The translations under genes were made by a program, and so were the position numbers. The notes under the pieces are model-generated. The model ran no database searches and was not told the origin of the DNA. It saw only the letters and a program-made list of their open reading frames with translations. DNA of 64,000 nt, from NCBI RefSeq assembly GCF_036825875.1, contig NZ_DAISXK010000010.1, forward strand, positions 1-64,000. The letters run 5' to 3'. Of this stretch, positions 58,940-64,000 are shown in pieces (position 1 is the first letter of the stretch; each line of letters starts with the position of its first letter). The DNA is from Paucihalobacter sp036825875 (lineage in GTDB: Bacteria; Bacteroidota; Bacteroidia; Flavobacteriales; Flavobacteriaceae).

Positions 58940-59986
58940 ATGAAAAATATTTTGCTCACAATTACGACAGTTCTCTGTTTAAATATATCTCAAGCACAAG
59001 AATTAGAGTCCATTTTGCTAGCAGCAGACGATGCTGGTATATTAACAGAAAATTATCTCAATCCAGCAATGAAAGGATTGATGTACAGTGTGAACGGTGG
59101 CTGGTATACTACAGGAAAAACCCATAAAAAATTTGGTTTTGATCTCACCATCAGTGCCAATGCTTCCTTAGTGCCTAGTTCAAATGAATTTTTCAGATTT
59201 GTGCAGAGCGATTACACCTTTGTAAACTTACCAAATGGCGAGTCTCAAATTCCAACCGTTATGAGTGAAAGTTCAGCAGAAACCAACATCGATATTAGAA
59301 TTCCAAATGGTGATGGTAGTTTTAAAGTAGCAAGTTTTAGTATGCCAGGTGGCATTGGTTCAGATTTACCCTTAAATGCTGTACCAGCACCCATGGTTCA
59401 AATAGGATTTGGCCTTCCCACAAAAACAGATTTAAAAATTCGCTTTATACCTAATATTGCTTTTGACGACGACTTCGAAAGCGGTCTTTTTGGTATTGGT
59501 CTTCAACACGATATTAGTCAGTATTTTGGTCCTATAGAAAAGTTGCCGCTTAGCATTTCCGTTTTGGGAGCATTTACAACCTTAAAAGCGTCTTATAATA
59601 TTAATGAGGAAGATTTAACCGACAATGTTTCTGTAAATAATGGTGAAGCTGAATTTAAACTTAATGCCTACACCGTTCAAGCCATAGCTTCTTTAGATTT
59701 TAAACTTATCACTTTCTATGGTAGTGTTGGGTATAACGGTGGAAAAACTACAGCCAAAATGAAAGGAGATTACACCCTAACTTATGACGTGGAAGATTCA
59801 AATGGTAACCAAATTGGTACGGTTAACGAAAATATTACCGACCCATTAAATTTGGGATTTAATGTAAACGGAATGCGCGCTACCATAGGAACAAGACTTA
59901 ACTTAGCTTTCTTTAAAATATTTGCCGATTATTCGCTTCAAGAATATAATACCATAAGTGCCGGTATTGCCTTAAGTTTTAGATAA
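58940..59986 (+). CDS. DUF6588 family protein, probable outer-membrane barrel
   Basis: A 348-residue exported protein: signal peptide MKNILLTITTVLCLNISQAQ, then a mature region beginning ESILLAADDAGILTENYLNP, the part shared by the family. The remainder is a regular beta-strand pattern (SVNGGWYTTGKTHKKFGFDL, MVQIGFGLPTKTDLKIRFIP, SLDFKLITFYGSVGYNGGKT) ending in ISAGIALSFR, with a terminal aromatic-like strand typical of barrels. It resembles the DUF6588 family from memory. Function unknown. Confidence 0.82.
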   Translation: MKNILLTITTVLCLNISQAQELESILLAADDAGILTENYLNPAMKGLMYSVNGGWYTTGKTHKKFGFDLTISANASLVPSSNEFFRFVQSDYTFVNLPNGESQIPTVMSESSAETNIDIRIPNGDGSFKVASFSMPGGIGSDLPLNAVPAPMVQIGFGLPTKTDLKIRFIPNIAFDDDFESGLFGIGLQHDISQYFGPIEKLPLSISVLGAFTTLKASYNINEEDLTDNVSVNNGEAEFKLNAYTVQAIASLDFKLITFYGSVGYNGGKTTAKMKGDYTLTYDVEDSNGNQIGTVNENITDPLNLGFNVNGMRATIGTRLNLAFFKIFADYSLQEYNTISAGIALSFR

Positions 59987-60060
59987 TAATCGGGGTTTTC
60001 TATAGTATTATTCACACAACAATAACACTAAAATCACTTCCTTTTAAGGGTTTTTATTCG

Positions 60061-60068
60061 TAATTTTG
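60061..60068 (+). promoter_or_regulatory. -7 promoter element of mdh
   Basis: TAATTTTG matches TAnnTTTG and is 46 bases before the mdh ATG. No convincing -33 box is visible. Confidence 0.45.
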
Positions 60069-60114
60069 TAATCCAATAAAATCGAAATTTAAACCATTAA
60101 AATAATTAAATCAT

Positions 60115-61041
60115 ATGAAAGTTACAGTAGTTGGAGCAGGAGCAGTAGGTGCAAGTTGTGCCGAATATATTGCCATCAAAAATTTTGCAAGTGAAGTAGT
60201 ATTACTAGATATAAAAGAAGGATATGCAGAGGGAAAAGCCATGGATTTAATGCAGTGTGCCTCCCTAAACAGTTTCGATACCAAAATAATAGGAACCACT
60301 AACGATTATTCTAAAACAGCTAACAGCGACGTTTGCGTTATAACGTCAGGAATACCAAGAAAACCAGGCATGACCCGTGAAGAGTTAATAGGTATAAATG
60401 CAGGTATAGTTAAAACAGTGGCTTCAAATTTAATTCAACATTCGCCAGATACCATCTTAATTGTTGTTAGCAATCCAATGGATACCATGACATATTTGGC
60501 TCATAAAGCAACAGGTTTGCCTAAACATAAAATTATTGGTATGGGCGGCGCTTTAGATTCTGCACGTTTTAAATACAGATTGGCGGAAGCTTTAGAAGCG
60601 CCAATAAGTGATGTTGATGGAATGGTAATTGGCGGTCACAGCGATACTGGTATGGTGCCGCTAACTCGATTGGCTACAAGAAACAGTGTGCCAGTTTCAG
60701 CATTTTTAAGTGAAGAAAGATTAAATCAAGTTAAAGAAGATACCAAAGTTGGTGGTGCAACCCTTACTAAATTATTGGGAACTTCAGCTTGGTATGCACC
60801 GGGTGCAGCAGTAAGCAGTATGGTACAAGCCATAGGTTGCGATCAGAAAAAAATGTTTCCTTGCTCAGTAATGTTGGATGGCGAATACGGTTTATCAGAT
60901 ATTTGCATTGGTGTTCCAGCTATTATTGGAAAAAACGGTGTAGAACAGATAGTTGAAATTGAACTAAGTAACGACGAAAAGGCCCAAATTAAAAATAGTG
61001 CAGAAGGCGTTATTAGCACTAACGACTTATTAGATGTTTAA
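60115..61041 (+). CDS. mdh: Malate dehydrogenase (LDH-like type)
   Basis: Oxidises malate to oxaloacetate in the TCA cycle with NAD. The 308-residue enzyme begins MKVTVVGAGAVGASCAEYIA (dinucleotide-binding GxGxxG). Substrate-binding arginines lie in SGIPRKPGMTREELIGINAG, and MVIGGHSDTGMVPLTRLA contains the catalytic His near residue 174. The Arg in SGIPRKPGMTR identifies it as MDH rather than LDH (which has Gln in this loop). Its own promoter-like box and terminator indicate a single-gene unit. Confidence 0.96.
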   Translation: MKVTVVGAGAVGASCAEYIAIKNFASEVVLLDIKEGYAEGKAMDLMQCASLNSFDTKIIGTTNDYSKTANSDVCVITSGIPRKPGMTREELIGINAGIVKTVASNLIQHSPDTILIVVSNPMDTMTYLAHKATGLPKHKIIGMGGALDSARFKYRLAEALEAPISDVDGMVIGGHSDTGMVPLTRLATRNSVPVSAFLSEERLNQVKEDTKVGGATLTKLLGTSAWYAPGAAVSSMVQAIGCDQKKMFPCSVMLDGEYGLSDICIGVPAIIGKNGVEQIVEIELSNDEKAQIKNSAEGVISTNDLLDV

Positions 61042-61070
61042 GAAATTTTCTTCTTAATAATCAACATATT

Positions 61071-61104
61071 CTAAAAGGAGTGGCCAGCTGGTCACTCTTT
61101 TTTT
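61071..61104 (+). terminator. Terminator after mdh
   Basis: AGTGGCC pairs with GGTCACT (one G-U) around a four-base loop with flanking A and a seven-T run. Confidence 0.83.
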
Positions 61105-61122
61105 ATAAAACATCAAATTGTA

Positions 61123-61153
61123 TTGTCATTTCTATATCGAAATCATATATTTG
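61123..61153 (+). promoter_or_regulatory. Promoter of secDF
   Basis: TTG (61123-61125), 20 bases, then TATATTTG (61146-61153), a perfect -7. The leader would be about 25 bases. Confidence 0.65.
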
Positions 61154-61184
61154 CACGTTTTAAAAAAATATAAATTCAACCATA

Positions 61185-64000
61185 ATGCAAAACAAAGGTT
61201 TAATAAAGCTTTTTGCTATTCTCTTCGGATTGGTAAGTATTTATCAATTGTCATTCACATTTAAGGCCAGTCAAATTGAAAGTGAAGCAGCACAAATTGC
61301 ATCAAGCAGATTTGATAATGTAGAACAGGCTAATGCTGAACAAATCCGTTATTTAGATTCGTTAGGAAACGAAGAATCTTATAATATAGGTGTGGCAAAA
61401 TTCACTTACAATGAAGTGAAAGATAATGCCATGAATTTAGGTCTTGACCTTAAGGGTGGTATCAACGTAATCCTTCAAATTTCGGTAAAAGATATTTTGA
61501 AAGGTTTAGCCAACAACTCAAAAGACCCTATTTTCAACAGAGCTTTAACGGACGCAGATGCTTTGCAGCAATCGTCTCAAAATACTTATTTGGTATCCTT
61601 TTTCAACGCTTTTGATGCTATTAAAGGTGATAAAAAGTTGGCTTCACCAGATATCTTCGCAAATCGTACTTTAAGCGAAGAAGTTACCATAGACATGACT
61701 GATGGTCAAGTACGAGATGTTCTAGAAGCTAAGGTTGATGAGTCTATTTTGGCTGCTTTTGAAGTACTAAGAAAACGTATCGATAAATTTGGTGTTACCC
61801 AACCTAATATACAACGTTTAGGAAATTCAGGTAGAATTCTTGTAGAATTACCAGGAGCTAAAGATGTTGAACGTGTAAAAAATCTTTTGCAAAGTACAGC
61901 ACAATTAGAGTTTTGGGATGTATATAAAGCTGAAGAAATTGCAGGGTACATTCTTCAAGTAAATCAAGCTTTGGTTGAAGAAAATGCTTCTAAAAAAACC
62001 GATTCAACCGAAACAGAAACTGCCCAACCTGATGAAACCTCATCTGCTATTGATGCTTTAACGGGTCAAATTTCTGCCGATTCAACAGATACTGACGATA
62101 TCAATCCTATTAAACTAGTAGGTTTTGGTGGTGGTCCAATAGTGGCAACCTTTGAAGCCAAAGACCAAGATGAGGTTTTAGCACATTTAAACAATCCAAG
62201 ATACCGTTCATTCTTGCCAGCAGATCAACGCTACGTAAAGTTTGCTTGGGAAAAACAAGAAAAAAATAGCGAATTAGTAAATCTCTATGCAATCAAAGGA
62301 AATCGCGATAATACACCGCAATTAAGTGGTGCGGTTATAACCGACGCCAGACAATCATACAATCAAAGAAATCAACCTTCGGTAAGTATGCAAATGAATG
62401 CTAAAGGTTCGAGAATTTGGGAAGAAATGACCAGAATTGCATACGAAACTCAAGGCTTTATTGCTATTGTTTTAGATGATGTAGTTTACAGTGCACCGAG
62501 TGTGACTACTGGCCCAATTTTAGGTGGAAATTCTGAAATATCTGGATCTTTCACAGTTAATGAAGCAATCGATTTAGCCAACGTTTTACGTGCGGGTAAG
62601 CTTCCGGCAAGAGCAGATATTGTGCAAGCAGATGAAGTAGGTCCATCTTTAGGACAAGAAGCAATAGATAGTGGAACGAAGTCGTTTTTAATTGCTTTGT
62701 CATTCGTATTACTATGGATGGTATTCTATTATGGCAAGGCAGGTGTTTTTGCTGATATAGCATTATTATTCAATATTTTATTAATATTCGGTGTTCTTGC
62801 TGGCCTTGGCGCTGTGTTAACTCTGCCTGGTATAGCAGGTATCGTGTTAACAATTGGTATTTCGGTAGATGCGAATGTGCTTATTTTTGAAAGGATACGT
62901 GAAGAAATTGCCAAAGGGAAAGCCATAAAAGAAGCTGTTAAAGACGGATTTGGCAATGCCTTATCCTCAATTTTAGATGCAAACATAACAACAGGCTTAA
63001 CGGCGATTATCTTATTTGTATTTGGTACAGGACCAATTAAGGGTTTTGCAACAACTTTATTAATAGGTATTATAACCTCTTTGTTTACTGCTATTTATAT
63101 AACGCGCCTATTGGTGGATTATATGGTAGAAAAAAATGTGAAGTTAGATTTCTCCACCTCGCTCACAAAAAATCTCTTCCAAAATGTGAATATAGATTTC
63201 TTGAAAAAGCGCAAAATGAGTTATATCATTTCATCAATAGTTATCATTTTAAGTTTAGGTTCGTTGTTTACAACAGGATTAGATGAGGGTATTGATTTTG
63301 TGGGTGGAAGAACTTACCAAGTACGTTTTGCACAAGAGGTGAGTACTGAAGAAGTTAAAACATCATTAAATGAAGTTTTCGGTAGTGCCGAAGTCAAAAC
63401 GATTGGTGCTGCAAACCAACTTAAAATATCTACCAAGTTTAAAGTCGACGAAAATTCAGCGGAAGCTGATGAAGAAGTTCAACTACTATTGTTTCAAGGC
63501 TTAAAACAATTTTTACCAGACGGAATTTCATACGATGACTTCAAAGAAGGATCTGGAGAAGCCACAATTGGTAAAATGTCATCAAGTAAAGTAAGTCCAA
63601 CAATTGCTGAGGATATTAAGGCAGCATCTATTTGGGCAGTTTTAGGATCGTTAATAGTGGTGTTTTTATACATCTTAGTCCGATTTAAAAGATGGCAATT
63701 CTCCTTAGGAGCTGTTGCTGCTGTATTCCATGACGTACTTTTAGTTTTGGGTATCTTTTCACTTACATGGAAGTTTATGCCGTTTAGTATGGAAATTGAT
63801 CAAGCATTTATTGCTGCTATTTTAACGGTTATTGGATATTCGTTGAATGATACGGTGGTGGTATTTGACAGGATTAGAGAATATGTAAATGAGCATACTG
63901 GATGGGAATTCAAGAAAACCATCAATGCATCATTAAATGCGACCATTAGCCGTACATTAAATACTTCTTTAACCACCTTAGTTGTGTTATTGGCGATGTT
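61185..64000 (+). CDS. secDF: Fused protein translocase subunits SecDF (3' end outside window)
   Basis: SecD and SecF pull exported proteins across the membrane using the proton gradient. About 939 codons are present, open to the window end, so perhaps 50-70 residues are missing compared with typical fused proteins of ~1000. The SecD part begins with a membrane helix (LIKLFAILFGLVSIYQLSFT), followed by GLDLKGGINVILQISV and ARADIVQADEVGPSLG. The membrane block has ISVDANVLIFERIREEIAKG (the conserved D-x-N). The SecF part starts near 63.2 kb (DEGIDFVGGRTYQVRF) and shows GYSLNDTVVVFDRIREYVNE. It is a single polypeptide, as expected for this phylum. Confidence 0.95.
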   Translation, partial: MQNKGLIKLFAILFGLVSIYQLSFTFKASQIESEAAQIASSRFDNVEQANAEQIRYLDSLGNEESYNIGVAKFTYNEVKDNAMNLGLDLKGGINVILQISVKDILKGLANNSKDPIFNRALTDADALQQSSQNTYLVSFFNAFDAIKGDKKLASPDIFANRTLSEEVTIDMTDGQVRDVLEAKVDESILAAFEVLRKRIDKFGVTQPNIQRLGNSGRILVELPGAKDVERVKNLLQSTAQLEFWDVYKAEEIAGYILQVNQALVEENASKKTDSTETETAQPDETSSAIDALTGQISADSTDTDDINPIKLVGFGGGPIVATFEAKDQDEVLAHLNNPRYRSFLPADQRYVKFAWEKQEKNSELVNLYAIKGNRDNTPQLSGAVITDARQSYNQRNQPSVSMQMNAKGSRIWEEMTRIAYETQGFIAIVLDDVVYSAPSVTTGPILGGNSEISGSFTVNEAIDLANVLRAGKLPARADIVQADEVGPSLGQEAIDSGTKSFLIALSFVLLWMVFYYGKAGVFADIALLFNILLIFGVLAGLGAVLTLPGIAGIVLTIGISVDANVLIFERIREEIAKGKAIKEAVKDGFGNALSSILDANITTGLTAIILFVFGTGPIKGFATTLLIGIITSLFTAIYITRLLVDYMVEKNVKLDFSTSLTKNLFQNVNIDFLKKRKMSYIISSIVIILSLGSLFTTGLDEGIDFVGGRTYQVRFAQEVSTEEVKTSLNEVFGSAEVKTIGAANQLKISTKFKVDENSAEADEEVQLLLFQGLKQFLPDGISYDDFKEGSGEATIGKMSSSKVSPTIAEDIKAASIWAVLGSLIVVFLYILVRFKRWQFSLGAVAAVFHDVLLVLGIFSLTWKFMPFSMEIDQAFIAAILTVIGYSLNDTVVVFDRIREYVNEHTGWEFKKTINASLNATISRTLNTSLTTLVVLLAM

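Noticed and set aside
58563..58959. Antisense frames over the 3' end of gyrB
   Set aside because: They cross the 10-N run and overlap the conserved GyrB C-terminus on the other strand.

Overview
The window comes from the chromosome of a member of the Bacteroidota, most likely a Flavobacteriaceae species. The evidence is the low GC content, the near absence of Shine-Dalgarno sequences, promoters of the TTTG-N17/20-TAnnTTTG type, type IX secretion (T9SS) C-terminal sorting domains, SprB-like repeats, a fused SecDF, a type III glutamine synthetase, and many families typical of that group (DUF3078, DUF3467, DUF4369, DUF6588). No phage, insertion sequence, CRISPR array or defence island is visible. 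The sequence is a draft scaffold: it has two runs of N (42313-42412 and 58708-58717), and each falsely breaks a gene.

Layout. 1-11.8 kb: the informational cluster tuf (3' end) - tRNA-Trp - secE - nusG - rplK - rplA - rplJ - rplL - rpoB - rpoC, with strong hairpins in the rplL-rpoB and rpoB-rpoC spacers. 11.8-16.7 kb: DUF3467, a small 4Fe-4S protein, prfC, then idi - PTPS/queD-like - manA, a small acidic protein and tRNA-Thr. 16.8-20.7 kb (minus strand): a DUF4369 lipoprotein, a DUF819 membrane protein and a tightly coupled operon of SPFH protein, a 52-aa protein, a DUF1648 membrane protein and a 53-aa ribbon-helix-helix protein. 20.9-25.1 kb: hydrolase, a candidate small RNA, AlkB-like dioxygenase, D-Ala-D-Ala dipeptidase, DoxX-like protein, a surface protein and a 50-aa conserved protein. 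25.4-31.1 kb: a T9SS-secreted endonuclease I, a BlaI/BlaR1-type sensor pair with three evenly spaced operators, and a Ca/Na antiporter. 31.2-34.7 kb: two different glutamine synthetases (GSII and GSIII) transcribed divergently from a repeat-containing spacer.

34.9-44.2 kb: a small exported peptide gene with its own promoter and terminator, a beta-barrel protein, purM - DUF3078 - prfA - folD, and a giant adhesin-like VWA/SprB-repeat T9SS protein interrupted by the larger gap. 44.3-49.3 kb: VOC protein, RluF-like pseudouridine synthase, hydrolase, cupin, lipoprotein, HerA-like ATPase, and an exported RidA. 49.4-56.5 kb: queE, DUF2911, a Ycf48-like T9SS protein, asnB, a PagL-like lipid A deacylase and an M24 peptidase. 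56.5-64 kb: gyrB behind an unusual leader hairpin, DUF6588, mdh and the 5' part of secDF.

Most of the window is core housekeeping (transcription, translation, nitrogen assimilation, purine and folate metabolism, protein export) interspersed with cell-envelope and secreted proteins. I found no clearly new multi-gene system. The most interesting signals are regulatory: the triple BlaI-type operator, the terminator-like hairpin between the gyrB promoter and gene, the two-hairpin RNA candidate near 22.2 kb, the repeats between the glutamine synthetase genes, and the SPFH/small-protein/RHH operon.
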